DNA of 64,000 nucleotides from Paraherbaspirillum soli (GCF_042654985.1 NZ_JBHSMT010000013.1:531913-595912), one strand, 5' to 3'; numbered from the stretch's first letter, positions 8,032-17,327 are shown. Notes: generated from the sequence alone by a model not told the origin. Numbers and translations are program-made.

Positions 8032-10299
8032 TTATTGCCGTTTGGCGTCCAACACGCCCTTCACTTCGCGTATCACAGCCAAGGCTTTCTGCAATTGCGC
8101 GGTGGAGGCGATTTCGGCGGTAAAGGCCATCCGCGCATGCGCCTTGGCGCTTTGCGTGCTGACGCCGATGACGTTGATTTTTTCGCGCAAGAAAACTTCT
8201 GAAATGTCCCGCAGCAAGCCCTGCCGGTCGCTGGCCAGCACAAAGATATCGACCGGGTAAACGGTCTCCCCCTCCGATGCGCCCCAGGTGGTCTGAATAA
8301 TCCGCTCAGGCGCTTTGCTCCGCATTTCCGCAAAATTCTTGCAATTTTCACGATGGATGGAGATGCCTTTGCCGCGCGTGATGAAGCCGACAATCGGATC
8401 GGGCGGCGCCGGTTTGCAGCACTTGGCCAGTTGCGTCAGCAAGCCGTCGGTGCCGACCACCAGCACGCCCGACTTGGCGCCGTGCGCCACACTGGATGCC
8501 CGACTCTTGTGTGTAATCGCGGCTTCTTCGAGTTCGATATCGTGCTCGGCGCTCTTACTGCCATGGTCGTCATGCAGCGCCTGCTCGACGTGACGCAGAC
8601 TGAATTCATCCTTGCCGAGCGACAGCAACAAATCATCCAGCTTGGCAAATGCGAGTTTGCGCGCCAGTTCTTCCAGGTTGACCGCAGTTTTGCCTTCGCG
8701 CTGCAGCGCCTTGTCCAGCAAGGCGCGACCGGTTGCCAGCGTTTCCTGTTGCTCGATAGCGTTGAACCAGGCCCGTACCTTGGAACGGGTGCGGGCGCTG
8801 GCGGCATAGCCCGGCGTCAGCCAGTCGCGCGACGGGCCGGCGGCGCCCGGGGTATTTTTCGCGGTGATGATTTCCACCGTCTGACCGTTTTTCAGCGGTG
8901 TATTCAACGGCACCATGCTGCCGTCAACCCGCGCTCCGCGGCAGCGATGGCCAATATCGGTATGCAGGTAGTAAGCAAAATCAATCGGTGTCGCGCCGTT
9001 CGGCAATTCGATCACGCGCGCTTGCGGCGTCAGCACATAGATATGGTCGCTCAGCGTTGCCTGCTTAAGCTTTTCCAGCCACTCGCGCCGGCTGTCCTGA
9101 TGTTCGACGACGGCATCCACCACTTCGCTTTTCCAGGCCAGCAATTGCCGCAGCCAGGCGATTTTTTCGTCGTATTTTTGCGCCGCGAATTGAGACCCGC
9201 CGGTCTCCTTGTAACGCCAGTGAGCGGCGACGCCGTACTCGGCGAAATGATGCATGTCCTTGGTGCGAATCTGCACTTCCAGGGCCCGGTCGTCCTCGGC
9301 CAGCACCACGGTGTGCAGCGATTGATAGCCGTTTTGTTTAGGCCGCGAAATGTAATCGTCGAATTCCTTCGGGATCGGCACCCAGATGTTGTGAACAATG
9401 CCGAGCACCGTGTAGCAGGTCTTGACGTCGTCGACGATCACCCGAAAAGCGCGGACGTCATACAGCTCCGAAAAATCGAGCTCCTTGCCTTGCATCTTGT
9501 TCCAGATGCTGTAGATGTGTTTCGGTCGTCCGGATACTTCGGCCTTGATGCCGGCCGCCGCCAGTTCGCTGCGCAAGCGCGTGATGGCCGCATCGACGAA
9601 GCTTTCACGTTCGATGCGCCGCTCTTCCAGCATTTTGGCGATGCGTTTATAGCTGGCCGGATCAATGAAGCGAAACGACAGGTCTTCCAGTTCCCACTTC
9701 AATTGCCAGATGCCGAGCCGGTTGGCCAGCGGCGCATACAGATCGAGCGTCTCCCGCGCGTACTGGCGGGTAGTTTCGTTTTCCAGCTTGTTCTCGGCAA
9801 AGTAACGCAGCGCCGCCACGCGCGATGCCAATCGCACCAGCACCACCCGCATGTCGCTCGCCATCGCCAGCAACATCTTGCGCAGGGTTTCAACCTGGGT
9901 GGCGGCCTGTTGTGCGGCATTTTTACCGCGCATGACTTCCTGCGGCAGGCTGAAAGTAAAACCGTGCAGGCGCATCAATTGCCGGACACCGGCCACCAGA
10001 TCGGCGATCTCCTTGCCGAAACGCTTTTCAATCGCTTCGGTATAGCTTGAGTCGAGCAGCGGCAATTCGAACAGCAATCCCGCCAGCCGGGTTTCGACAT
10101 CGGTATCCAGCAACGCCAATATGCTTGCCACACATTGCGAAAAATCGAGCGTGCTCTGGCCGGTAGCAATCACATTATCGGCATAGATGGGTTCGACGAA
10201 CGCCAACGCGTCCAGCACCCGAGCGCTATCTTCCGCACTCAAGCCGGTGGTGCAAAGCTGAACCTGGGTGGCGCGTTGTGTGGCAGTGAGCGAAACCAT
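8032..10299 (-). CDS. relA: RelA, (p)ppGpp synthetase I
   Basis: 755-residue long RelA/SpoT homologue. The N-terminal HD hydrolase region is degenerate: the stretch around residues 75-85 reads LLFELPLLD where hydrolases carry an HD pair. The synthetase domain carries E-F-D-D at 312-315, the acidic ExDD motif of monofunctional RelA rather than the RxKD of bifunctional enzymes. TGS domain at about 425-490 and ACT domain at the C-terminus. Expected role: ribosome-associated synthesis of pppGpp from GTP and ATP during amino acid starvation. It follows ridA by 19 bp and is probably the last gene of a three-gene operon. Confidence 0.95.
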   Translation of the reverse strand: MVSLTATQRATQVQLCTTGLSAEDSARVLDALAFVEPIYADNVIATGQSTLDFSQCVASILALLDTDVETRLAGLLFELPLLDSSYTEAIEKRFGKEIADLVAGVRQLMRLHGFTFSLPQEVMRGKNAAQQAATQVETLRKMLLAMASDMRVVLVRLASRVAALRYFAENKLENETTRQYARETLDLYAPLANRLGIWQLKWELEDLSFRFIDPASYKRIAKMLEERRIERESFVDAAITRLRSELAAAGIKAEVSGRPKHIYSIWNKMQGKELDFSELYDVRAFRVIVDDVKTCYTVLGIVHNIWVPIPKEFDDYISRPKQNGYQSLHTVVLAEDDRALEVQIRTKDMHHFAEYGVAAHWRYKETGGSQFAAQKYDEKIAWLRQLLAWKSEVVDAVVEHQDSRREWLEKLKQATLSDHIYVLTPQARVIELPNGATPIDFAYYLHTDIGHRCRGARVDGSMVPLNTPLKNGQTVEIITAKNTPGAAGPSRDWLTPGYAASARTRSKVRAWFNAIEQQETLATGRALLDKALQREGKTAVNLEELARKLAFAKLDDLLLSLGKDEFSLRHVEQALHDDHGSKSAEHDIELEEAAITHKSRASSVAHGAKSGVLVVGTDGLLTQLAKCCKPAPPDPIVGFITRGKGISIHRENCKNFAEMRSKAPERIIQTTWGASEGETVYPVDIFVLASDRQGLLRDISEVFLREKINVIGVSTQSAKAHARMAFTAEIASTAQLQKALAVIREVKGVLDAKRQ

Positions 10300-10318
10300 G
10301 CGATGTTTACTTTTCCAA

Positions 10319-10669
10319 TTACTTTTGCGCAGCGACCACGATAATTTCTATCAGTATTTCCGGACGCGCCAGTTTCGCCTCGACCGTCGCCCGCGGCGGC
10401 GAATTGTCGGCGGCGACCCACTCGTCCCAGACCGCATTCATGCCGGCAAAATCCTTGATGTCGGCCAGGTAGATCTGGCATGACAGGATGTGTGCCTTGT
10501 CGCTGCCGGCTTCCGCCAGCAGACGGTCAATGTGCCCCAAGGTTTCGCGCGTCTGGCCTTCGATGTTTTGCGTGACGTCTTCGGCCAGTTGGCCTGCAAG
10601 ATAGACGGTGCCGTTATGAATCGCGACTTCCGACAATCTTTTGCCGACATGTAAGCGTTTGATAGCCAT
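10319..10669 (-). CDS. RidA/YjgF-family enamine/imine deaminase
   Basis: 116-residue RidA-fold protein. Members hydrolyse reactive 2-aminoacrylate and related imines released by pyridoxal-phosphate enzymes. The family signature near the C-terminus is present (SPPRATVEAKLARPEILIEI), including the arginine that binds the substrate carboxylate. It has the size of the family. It lies between an alpha/beta hydrolase gene (36 bp upstream) and relA (19 bp downstream). Assignment to the subfamily typified by E. coli RidA, rather than the Rid2-7 groups, is not certain. Confidence 0.88.
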   Translation of the reverse strand: MAIKRLHVGKRLSEVAIHNGTVYLAGQLAEDVTQNIEGQTRETLGHIDRLLAEAGSDKAHILSCQIYLADIKDFAGMNAVWDEWVAADNSPPRATVEAKLARPEILIEIIVVAAQK

Positions 10670-10705
10670 GATTTTTATTTCCTTTAGAAGTGGAACAGCG
10701 ACAAA

Positions 10706-11572
10706 TCACCCGATCAGGAAATCAGCGACGATTTCGATTTGATCGGCATGCAACAGGGTTGGCGCATGGCCGACACCGGCCAGCTCCACCAGTTTGGCTT
10801 TCGGACCGCACTGCGTCATTGCCAATGCGACATCGAGCGACAGCAGGTCGGATTCGGCGCCGCGCACCAGCAAGGTGGGACAAGTGATCGAGTTATATGC
10901 CTTCCACAGCAACATTTCCGAGATCTTGAATGCTTCGCCGGTCGTCGTTTTGTATGGCATCGCCAGCCCCAGATCGTAATGACGGATCCACTGCCCCTCT
11001 TTATTCTGGCGCAGCACATCGGCCGCCAGCTTGTGCCACTCGGCATCGGTATGCTCGCCGAAGGGTGCGGAAATGGCGCGAACGTAGGCGGCGCCGTCCT
11101 CAAAAGTCGGGAACCGCATGTCGGCGCCGATATAGTCGCCGATGCGATCCAGCGCGCCTTGATTCAAGCTTGGACCGACATCGTTCAGGACCAGTTTGCG
11201 GATTGGATTTCCTTCCAATGAAGCCAGTCCGATACCGATCAGCCCTCCCATTGAAGTGCCGACCAAATCGACCGTTTCGGCATTCAGCCGGGCCAGCAAT
11301 GTCACCATGTCGCTGAGGTACTGCGGCACCACATAATATTGCGGATCGCGCAGCCAACCGGAGCGTCCGCGCCCCACCACATCAGGACAAACGACCCGGT
11401 AGGTATCGCACAATGCGCGCGCCAGCTGGTCGAAATCGTCGGACACCCTGGTCAGGCCATGCAGGCATAGCAACACGTTGGGATTCTCTGGATCGCCCCA
11501 CTCCTTGTAAGCCATCGTGTGCAATCCGGCGGGTGAAATACACTGGACGGTTTTGAGCGTGGGTGTGGTCAT
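10706..11572 (-). CDS. Alpha/beta hydrolase
   Basis: 288-residue alpha/beta hydrolase-fold protein. Oxyanion-hole motif CLHGLTR, nucleophile elbow GTSMGG, an acid in the segment AESDLLSLD, and catalytic His in GVGHAPTLL. No signal peptide is seen once the start is placed at the ATG at 11572 (MTTPTLKTV); the frame extends 37 codons further upstream, but that part does not look like the family. Substrate unknown. First gene of the probable hydrolase-ridA-relA operon. Confidence 0.82.
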   Translation of the reverse strand: MTTPTLKTVQCISPAGLHTMAYKEWGDPENPNVLLCLHGLTRVSDDFDQLARALCDTYRVVCPDVVGRGRSGWLRDPQYYVVPQYLSDMVTLLARLNAETVDLVGTSMGGLIGIGLASLEGNPIRKLVLNDVGPSLNQGALDRIGDYIGADMRFPTFEDGAAYVRAISAPFGEHTDAEWHKLAADVLRQNKEGQWIRHYDLGLAMPYKTTTGEAFKISEMLLWKAYNSITCPTLLVRGAESDLLSLDVALAMTQCGPKAKLVELAGVGHAPTLLHADQIEIVADFLIG

Positions 11573-11742
11573 GGGTAGTAGCGGGAGTGTGCTTGCACTA
11601 AGGAATGGCTGCAAAACGATTATTTGTGTCGCTTGCAAGCAACATCTTATCGCATACGGCACTGTTCTTGCACTATACGCCAAAGATGTCGGCTTAAAAA
11701 CCCGACGGCGATAGCGGCGCCCTCGTCAATTTACTGCGCTCA

Positions 11743-11791
11743 TAAAAAAAAAAGCGCTTGAGACAAACCTCATCGGGTTTGCCTCAAGCGC
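11743..11791 (-). terminator. Rho-independent terminator of the scoAB operon
   Basis: Read on the minus strand, a 16-bp imperfect stem (GCGCTTGAGGCAAACC with GGTTTGTCTCAAGCGC) is followed by a run of ten T. It lies about 20 bp after the scoB stop. Confidence 0.9.
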
Positions 11792-11809
11792 GGTATGAGC
11801 TGCGAAAAT

Positions 11810-12463
11810 TTAATGCAATTCGCTGAAATCCAGCTTGCTGCCGGTTTTCTCGATCATTTCTTGCTGGCTGACGCCGGGCGCCAACTCCAGCACTTTCAAT
11901 CCTGTCGGCGTCACATCCATCACGCCCAGATCGGTGATGATGCGATTGACCACGCCGACACCGGTCAACGGCAAAGTGCAGGCATCCAGGATCTTGTGCG
12001 AAGTCGTACCGTCCTTGGCTTTGGCCACATGTTCCATCAGCACCACGACCCGGCCGACTCCGGCCACCAGATCCATCGCGCCGCCCATGCCCTTGACCAA
12101 TTTGCCGGGAATCATCCAGTTCGCCAGATCGCCGTTGCTGGCAACCTGCATCGCCCCCAGCACTGCGAGATTGATTTTGCCGCCGCGAATCATCGCGAAC
12201 GAATCCGCCGAGCTGAAAAACGACGATCCGGGCAATGACGTCACCGTCTGCTTGCCGGCGTTAATCAGGTCGGGATCGATCTCGCCTTCAGTCGGGAACG
12301 GGCCGATGCCGAGCAAACCGTTTTCCGATTGCAGCCAGACTTCGATGTCCTTCGGCACATAATTGGCGACCAGCGTCGGCAGGCCGATACCAAGATTGAC
12401 GTAAAAGCCATCCTGCAATTCTTTTGCCGCCCGCGCGGCCATTTCATCACGAGTCCATGCCAT
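11810..12463 (-). CDS. scoB: 3-oxoacid CoA-transferase subunit B
   Basis: 217-residue beta subunit of succinyl-CoA:3-ketoacid (or acetate-type) CoA transferase, which moves CoA onto acetoacetate. The segment SENGLLGIGPF contains the conserved catalytic glutamate of the family; also VNLGIGLPTLV near the N-terminus and the glycine-rich KGMGGAMDLVAG. It follows scoA by 56 bp, and a strong terminator follows. Which acyl donor is used cannot be told from sequence alone. Confidence 0.95.
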   Translation of the reverse strand: MAWTRDEMAARAAKELQDGFYVNLGIGLPTLVANYVPKDIEVWLQSENGLLGIGPFPTEGEIDPDLINAGKQTVTSLPGSSFFSSADSFAMIRGGKINLAVLGAMQVASNGDLANWMIPGKLVKGMGGAMDLVAGVGRVVVLMEHVAKAKDGTTSHKILDACTLPLTGVGVVNRIITDLGVMDVTPTGLKVLELAPGVSQQEMIEKTGSKLDFSELH

Positions 12464-12519
12464 GGTGTTCTCCGTTTTATAAGTGCTTGTAGAAGCTGTT
12501 GAATTGAATTAACAGGTTC

Positions 12520-13215
12520 TTATGTACGTATGGTGCGTTGTTCGATCCGCTTTTCCGGTGTCGGGTTGACCACGATACGGTGCACAAAAATGCCCGGCGT
12601 ATGTACTTGATCCGGATCGATTTCACCCACCTCAACCAGATGCTCGACTTCCACCACGGTGATTTTTCCGGCCATTGCGGCGTTCGGGTTGAAATTGCGG
12701 GCGGTCTTGTTATAGACCAAGTTGCCGCTGCGGTCGGCTTTATACGCTTTGACCAACGACACATCCGACACCAGCGAACGTTCCATCACATATTTGGCGC
12801 CATCGAATTCGCGAATCTCCTTGCCTTCCGCGACAAGTGTGCCGACTCCGGTTTTTGTGAAAAAAGCGGGGATGCCGGCACCGCCGGCGCGTAGTTTTTC
12901 AGCCAATGTGCCCTGCGGCGTAAATTCCAGTTCCAGCTCGCCGGACAGATATTGACGCTCGAATTCCTTGTTCTCGCCAACGTAAGAAGCAATCATTTTC
13001 TTGATTTGACGGGTCGTCAGCAACTGTCCAAGGCCGAAATTATCGACGCCGGCATTATTGGAAATCACCGTCAGATTCTGTACCGCGGAATCGCGCAGCG
13101 CCAGGATCAGCGCCTCCGGAATTCCGCACAGTCCGAAACCGCCGACGGCAATCGTCTGGCCGTCCTTGACAATGCCAGCCAGCGCGCTGGCTGCGTCAGG
13201 ATAAACTTTGTTCAT
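12520..13215 (-). CDS. scoA: 3-oxoacid CoA-transferase subunit A
   Basis: 231-residue alpha subunit of the same enzyme. The start is placed at the ATG at 13215 (MNKVYPDAASAL) because AGGAG lies 6-7 bases upstream; the longer open frame runs into repeat copy B and is not coding. Family stretches: GGFGLCGIPE near the N-terminus and GAGIPAFFTKTGVGT. First gene of scoAB. The divergent PAS-LuxR gene is a candidate regulator, and the repeat at 13249-13369 lies in the shared promoter region. Confidence 0.95.
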   Translation of the reverse strand: MNKVYPDAASALAGIVKDGQTIAVGGFGLCGIPEALILALRDSAVQNLTVISNNAGVDNFGLGQLLTTRQIKKMIASYVGENKEFERQYLSGELELEFTPQGTLAEKLRAGGAGIPAFFTKTGVGTLVAEGKEIREFDGAKYVMERSLVSDVSLVKAYKADRSGNLVYNKTARNFNPNAAMAGKITVVEVEHLVEVGEIDPDQVHTPGIFVHRIVVNPTPEKRIEQRTIRT

Positions 13216-13248
13216 TACCATCTCCTCTTTGTGTAAACTCCGACTATT

Positions 13249-13369
13249 GGGCGCCTCGAAAAACCTACTGCGCGACCCAATCTCGGGCCTGTGATGCTCG
13301 CCGTACCTCCGTACGGCTGCGCTTCTCAACCCGACCTTGGCCCGCTCGCTACGGTTTTTCGGAGCGCCC
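13249..13369 (+). repeat. Inverted-repeat element, copy B (MITE-like, 121 bp)
   Basis: Ends GGGCGC and GCGCCC; the adjoining arms TCGAAAAACC and GGTTTTTCGG match the other copies (5951-6105 and 53079-53220). A shorter internal part makes this the smallest copy. Flanked by direct TATT repeats (13245-13248 and 13370-13373). It takes up the centre of the roughly 300-bp gap between scoA and the PAS-LuxR gene. I see no other feature in that gap. Confidence 0.8.
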
Positions 13370-13515
13370 TATTATTGCCGTGAAGTGCGTCTGCAAGCAT
13401 ATGATGAAGAGTTTGATCCCACAATACCGTAAAAATACGAATTTCGAGACGCGCCCAGATCGCCGGACGAGCATGCGCCATCACGAAAATCACCAACCGG
13501 CCACTGCCTAATTCG

Positions 13516-14073
13516 TTGAATAACTCATTGATCGACTATCAAGCCATTTTTGCGCATGCGCCGATCGGCATGTGCGTCTCCGAGCGGCGCATCATGCAAG
13601 TCTGCAATCTGGCGTTGACGCGCATGTTCGGCTATCAGCCCGCGGAGTTGAATGGTCAGTCATTCCAGGTGCTGTATCCGACTCAGGACGAGTTTGAACG
13701 TACCGGCGCCCGCATCGTGCCGATCATGAATGCCAAAGGCTTGTATTCCGATGAACGGATCATGCGGCGCGCCAATGGCGAATTGTTCTGGTGTCATGTG
13801 ACCGGCCACTCGCTGGTGCCGGACGACACCCACGCAGCCGGTATCTGGACCTTCGAGGATTTGAGCGAAAAGCGCAGCGTATCGGCAGAACTTTCGCCGC
13901 GCGAGCGGGAAATCGCTGCCTTGCTGGTGGAGGGGAAGACCAGCAAGCTGATCGGCAAGCAGATCGGCCTGAGCCCGCGCACGGTGGAAATGCATAGAGC
14001 CAATCTGATGAAGAAATTTGCTGCGGCGACCTCCAGCGAACTGGTGCACCGCTTGCTCGGCGTCAGGCAATAA
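13516..14073 (+). CDS. PAS-LuxR two-domain transcriptional regulator
   Basis: 185-residue regulator. PAS sensor domain at about 7-115 (IFAHAPIGMCVSERR, FGYQPAELNGQSFQVLYP) and a LuxR-type helix-turn-helix at about 120-183 (LSPREREIAALLVEGKTSKLIGKQIGLSPRTVEMHR). No ATG is available before the PAS domain; the TTG at 13516 is the best start, with other TTG/CTG codons near and no clear ribosome binding site. There is no phosphoacceptor domain, so a ligand or redox signal through PAS is more likely than phosphorylation. Divergent from scoAB, which it may control (inference from position). Confidence 0.82.
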   Translation: MNNSLIDYQAIFAHAPIGMCVSERRIMQVCNLALTRMFGYQPAELNGQSFQVLYPTQDEFERTGARIVPIMNAKGLYSDERIMRRANGELFWCHVTGHSLVPDDTHAAGIWTFEDLSEKRSVSAELSPREREIAALLVEGKTSKLIGKQIGLSPRTVEMHRANLMKKFAAATSSELVHRLLGVRQ

Positions 14074-14109
14074 GGCGGCTTTAAACACCGCAGCCCCTGC
14101 AGCTAGCTA

Positions 14110-14526
14110 TTACTCTGCGGAATAATTGTTCAGCAATTGACGCACATCGTCCGGCAACGGCACTGATTTTTCCAGCTTGAAGTCGACCCATACGATTTTC
14201 GCCGAGCCTTCTGCAAAAACCGCGTCGGGCGCATCGACCCGGCAGATTTCATAAGTGGTCTCGAAACTGGAACGACCAACTGCGCCTATGTAAGAACGGA
14301 CTTCGATGTCCCCCGGATATTTCAACTGACGCAAAAAACTGCATTGCGCATTGATCAGCACCGGTCCCTGCTGGGAATCAAAGGTGCCGCCAATCAGGTG
14401 CAGCCATTCGATCCGCGCTTGCTCCATGTACCTGAAATAAACGGTGTTGTTGACATGCCCGAGCGCGTCCATGTCGCCCCATCGAATTGCCATACGACTG
14501 CTATGGACGAGTTTCTTCGTTTCCAT
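14110..14526 (-). CDS. Acyl-CoA thioesterase, 4-hydroxybenzoyl-CoA thioesterase/YbgC-like
   Basis: 138-residue single hot-dog-fold protein. The motif WGDMDALGHVNNTVYFRYMEQAR carries the conserved Asp and the HVNN of the family, here quoted by its central part DALGHVNN. Likely hydrolyses an acyl-CoA in the cytoplasm; chain specificity is not readable. It converges with the PAS-LuxR gene and is divergent from the ETF-QO gene, which sits 222 bp away. Confidence 0.88.
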   Translation of the reverse strand: METKKLVHSSRMAIRWGDMDALGHVNNTVYFRYMEQARIEWLHLIGGTFDSQQGPVLINAQCSFLRQLKYPGDIEVRSYIGAVGRSSFETTYEICRVDAPDAVFAEGSAKIVWVDFKLEKSVPLPDDVRQLLNNYSAE

Positions 14527-14748
14527 TATTTCAATTTTCCCGAACCAAAAATATTGGGGTTTTCATCAGAATAAATTCCCGATTTACGCCCCTGCCTCAA
14601 CTACACTGTTTGATCGCGACAGCTGCCTTGAGCACGAGGCGCCAAAGTGCGAGGAACAATACTAACCGCCGACGAAACCTAGCATTCTGCCGCAAAATCC
14701 CCGACAATTAGCACATTCGTTCGAAAATTAAATATAGGTAAAGAGACC

Positions 14749-16431
14749 ATGACCCCAACCCAGACGCAGAACTTCCTAGAGCAATACGGCCCGCGAGAAG
14801 CGATGGAATATGACGTGGTGGTGGTCGGTGGCGGGCCGGCCGGATTGGCCGCTGCGATCCGGCTGAAACAATTGGCGGCAGAAAAAGGAAAGGAAGTTTC
14901 GGTCTGCGTGCTGGAAAAAGGCAGCGAGGTCGGCGCCCACATCCTGTCCGGCGCCGTGATGGATCCGCAGGCGATCACCGAGCTGTTCCCCAACTGGAAA
15001 GAGTTGGGCGCACCATTGAACACCGAAGTCAGCGAAGACCGTTTCCTGTTCCTGACCGCGACCAAAGCCTACAAGACGCCTAACTGGATGCTGCCTTCCT
15101 GCTTCCAGAATCACGGCAATTATGTGATCTCGCTGGCAAACGTCGTACGTTGGCTGGGACAGCAAGCCGAAGCGCTTGGCGTAGAAATCTTCCCTGGCTT
15201 TCCGGCTGCCGAAGTGCTGTATAACGAAGACGGCTCGGTCAAGGGCGTCGCCACCGGCAATATGGGCGTCGACCGGCATGGACAGCCGACGGACGCGTTC
15301 CAGCTCGGGATGGAATTGCATGCCAAATACACCTTGTTCGCGGAAGGTTCGCGCGGTCACCTGGGCAAGCAAGTCATCGCCAAATTCGATCTGAACAAGG
15401 GCAAAGACCCGCAAACCTACGGCATCGGCATCAAGGAATTATGGGAAATCGATCCGGCGCTGCATAAACCCGGCCTGGTCATCCACACCGCCGGCTGGCC
15501 GCTGGATACCCAGACTTACGGCGGCTCGTTCCTGTATCACCTGGAAAACAACCAGGTCGCGGTCGGTTACGTGGTCGGCCTCTCGTACGAGAATCCCTAC
15601 CTGTCGCCGTACGAAGAATTCCAGCGCTACAAGACCCACCCGGAAATCCGCAAATTCTTTGAAGGCGGCAAACGCATTTCCTACGGCGCGCGCGCAATTA
15701 CCGCCGGCGGTCTGCAGTCGCTGCCCAAGCTGACCTTTGCCGGCGGCGCGCTGATCGGCTGCGATGCCGGATTCCTGAACGCCAGCCGCATCAAAGGTAG
15801 TCACGCCGCGATCAAAAGCGGCATGCTAGCCGCAGACGCCGCTTTCGATGCCCTCGGCAATAGCCGCCAGCATGACGAACTGAGCGCCTACGGCCAGGCA
15901 TTCGAACAATCCTGGCTGCATCAGGAATTGCACAAAGCGCGCAATTTCAAGCCATGGATGAGCAAGGGGCTGTATCTCGGCACGCTGATGGTGGGCATCG
16001 ATCAAGTGGTATTCGGCGGCAAGGCGCCGTGGACGCTGCATCACACCCATGCCGACCATGAATGCCTGAAACCGGCCGCCAATTATTCGCCGATCAAGTA
16101 TCCGAAACCGGATGGCAAGCTGACTTTCGATCGTCTGTCGTCGGTGTTCATATCGAACACCAATCACGCCGAAGACCAGCCTATCCACCTGACGCTGAAA
16201 GATCCAAACGTACCGGTGAATATCAACCTGGAGAAGTACGCCGGACCGGAAACACGCTACTGCCCTGCCGGCGTCTACGAATTCGTCACCAACGAAGACA
16301 ATACCGAGCGCCTGCAAATCAATGCGCAGAACTGCGTGCATTGCAAAACCTGCGACATCAAGGATCCGACGCAGAATATTGTGTGGGTGACGCCTGAAGG
16401 CGGCGGCGGTCCGAATTATCCGAACATGTAA
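14749..16431 (+). CDS. Electron transfer flavoprotein-ubiquinone oxidoreductase
   Basis: 560-residue membrane-associated flavoprotein that passes electrons from ETF (beta-oxidation and amino acid dehydrogenases) to ubiquinone. An FAD-binding dinucleotide fold lies near the N-terminus (VVVGGGPAGLAAAIRL, about 24-39). The C-terminal [4Fe-4S] region has CPAGVYE and the cluster ligands in NCVHCKTCDI. Full family length. GAGA lies a few bases before the ATG. Monocistronic: a terminator follows immediately. Confidence 0.96.
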   Translation: MTPTQTQNFLEQYGPREAMEYDVVVVGGGPAGLAAAIRLKQLAAEKGKEVSVCVLEKGSEVGAHILSGAVMDPQAITELFPNWKELGAPLNTEVSEDRFLFLTATKAYKTPNWMLPSCFQNHGNYVISLANVVRWLGQQAEALGVEIFPGFPAAEVLYNEDGSVKGVATGNMGVDRHGQPTDAFQLGMELHAKYTLFAEGSRGHLGKQVIAKFDLNKGKDPQTYGIGIKELWEIDPALHKPGLVIHTAGWPLDTQTYGGSFLYHLENNQVAVGYVVGLSYENPYLSPYEEFQRYKTHPEIRKFFEGGKRISYGARAITAGGLQSLPKLTFAGGALIGCDAGFLNASRIKGSHAAIKSGMLAADAAFDALGNSRQHDELSAYGQAFEQSWLHQELHKARNFKPWMSKGLYLGTLMVGIDQVVFGGKAPWTLHHTHADHECLKPAANYSPIKYPKPDGKLTFDRLSSVFISNTNHAEDQPIHLTLKDPNVPVNINLEKYAGPETRYCPAGVYEFVTNEDNTERLQINAQNCVHCKTCDIKDPTQNIVWVTPEGGGGPNYPNM

Positions 16432-16439
16432 TCAAACTC

Positions 16440-16469
16440 AAAGGCTGCGTATGCAGCCTTTCTTATTTT
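16440..16469 (+). terminator. Rho-independent terminator after ETF-QO
   Basis: Perfect 9-bp stem AAAGGCTGC / GCAGCCTTT with a 4-base loop, followed by CTTATTTT. It begins 8 bp after the ETF-QO stop codon. Confidence 0.85.
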
Positions 16470-16475
16470 GGCTCG

Positions 16476-17327
16476 ATGACAAACTGGCGCGGAAAACACA
16501 ACTATCTTGCTCGCCGCGTGGGCGAAAGAGCGCTCGACCGGCTTTTACTCGGCGGCTGGTTCGCGAAGTGGAGCTATCGGTTTGGCTTGCACGGCAAGCT
16601 GGGCGTGACGCACTATGCAGTGGAATTAGCGCCGCACAAAAAATTGTCGACGCCGCTGAAAATCGCTTTTGCGTCCGACTTCCATGCCGGCCCCACTACG
16701 CATCCGCAAATCTTTGACGACCTTTTCGACGAAATTGATCGTCAACAAGCGGACCTGCTGTTACTTGGCGGAGATTTCGTGTCGTGCCAGGCCCGCTACA
16801 CAGAGGAGTTCAGCGCACGGCTCAGTTGCCTCAATCCGCGCTTCGGAAAGTACGCGGTATTGGGCAATCACGATTTATGGGTGAGTGAAGTTGAGCTATC
16901 AAAAGCCTTGAAGGAAGCTGGCGTAGAGGTGCTGATCAACCAAAACTGCGCGTTGCCCGCCCCCTATGATTCGGTCTCGATTTGCGGTCTGGACGACCCT
17001 TGGACCGGCACCCCGGACCCGCACCAGACTTTTCACAATGCGGGTGAAGTGCGAATACTTTTAATGCATGCACCCGACGGATTACTGCTGCTGGATGGCC
17101 ATTGCTTCGACTTCAGCCTGGCAGGCCACACGCATGGCGGACAGGTAGCGCTGGCGGACGGGACGCCGATAGTCGTGCCGCACGGGCCGCTTTGCAGGAA
17201 ATATTGGTTTGGACGACATGCAATAGAAAACAACGGCAGCCTGATCGTCAGCCGCGGGATCGGATGCAGTACCTTGCCTATCCGGTTAAATGCCGATCCG
17301 GAGTTGGTGATCTGTACTGTCAGCTAG
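16476..17327 (+). CDS. Calcineurin-type metallophosphoesterase
   Basis: 283-residue phosphoesterase with all metal-binding blocks: SDFHAGP (DxH), GGDFV (GD), GNHDLW (GNH), a late histidine in LMHAPD, and GHTHGG. Resembles the YkuE/YaeI class often called phosphodiesterase YaeI, but lacks an evident N-terminal membrane segment. The ATG at 16476 has a poor ribosome binding site. The stop overlaps the convergent Nudix gene by 4 bp. Substrate unknown. Confidence 0.85.
   Translation: MTNWRGKHNYLARRVGERALDRLLLGGWFAKWSYRFGLHGKLGVTHYAVELAPHKKLSTPLKIAFASDFHAGPTTHPQIFDDLFDEIDRQQADLLLLGGDFVSCQARYTEEFSARLSCLNPRFGKYAVLGNHDLWVSEVELSKALKEAGVEVLINQNCALPAPYDSVSICGLDDPWTGTPDPHQTFHNAGEVRILLMHAPDGLLLLDGHCFDFSLAGHTHGGQVALADGTPIVVPHGPLCRKYWFGRHAIENNGSLIVSRGIGCSTLPIRLNADPELVICTVS

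Noticed and set aside
8353..10050. 565-codon open frame on the plus strand
   Set aside because: Antisense to relA, which is intact.
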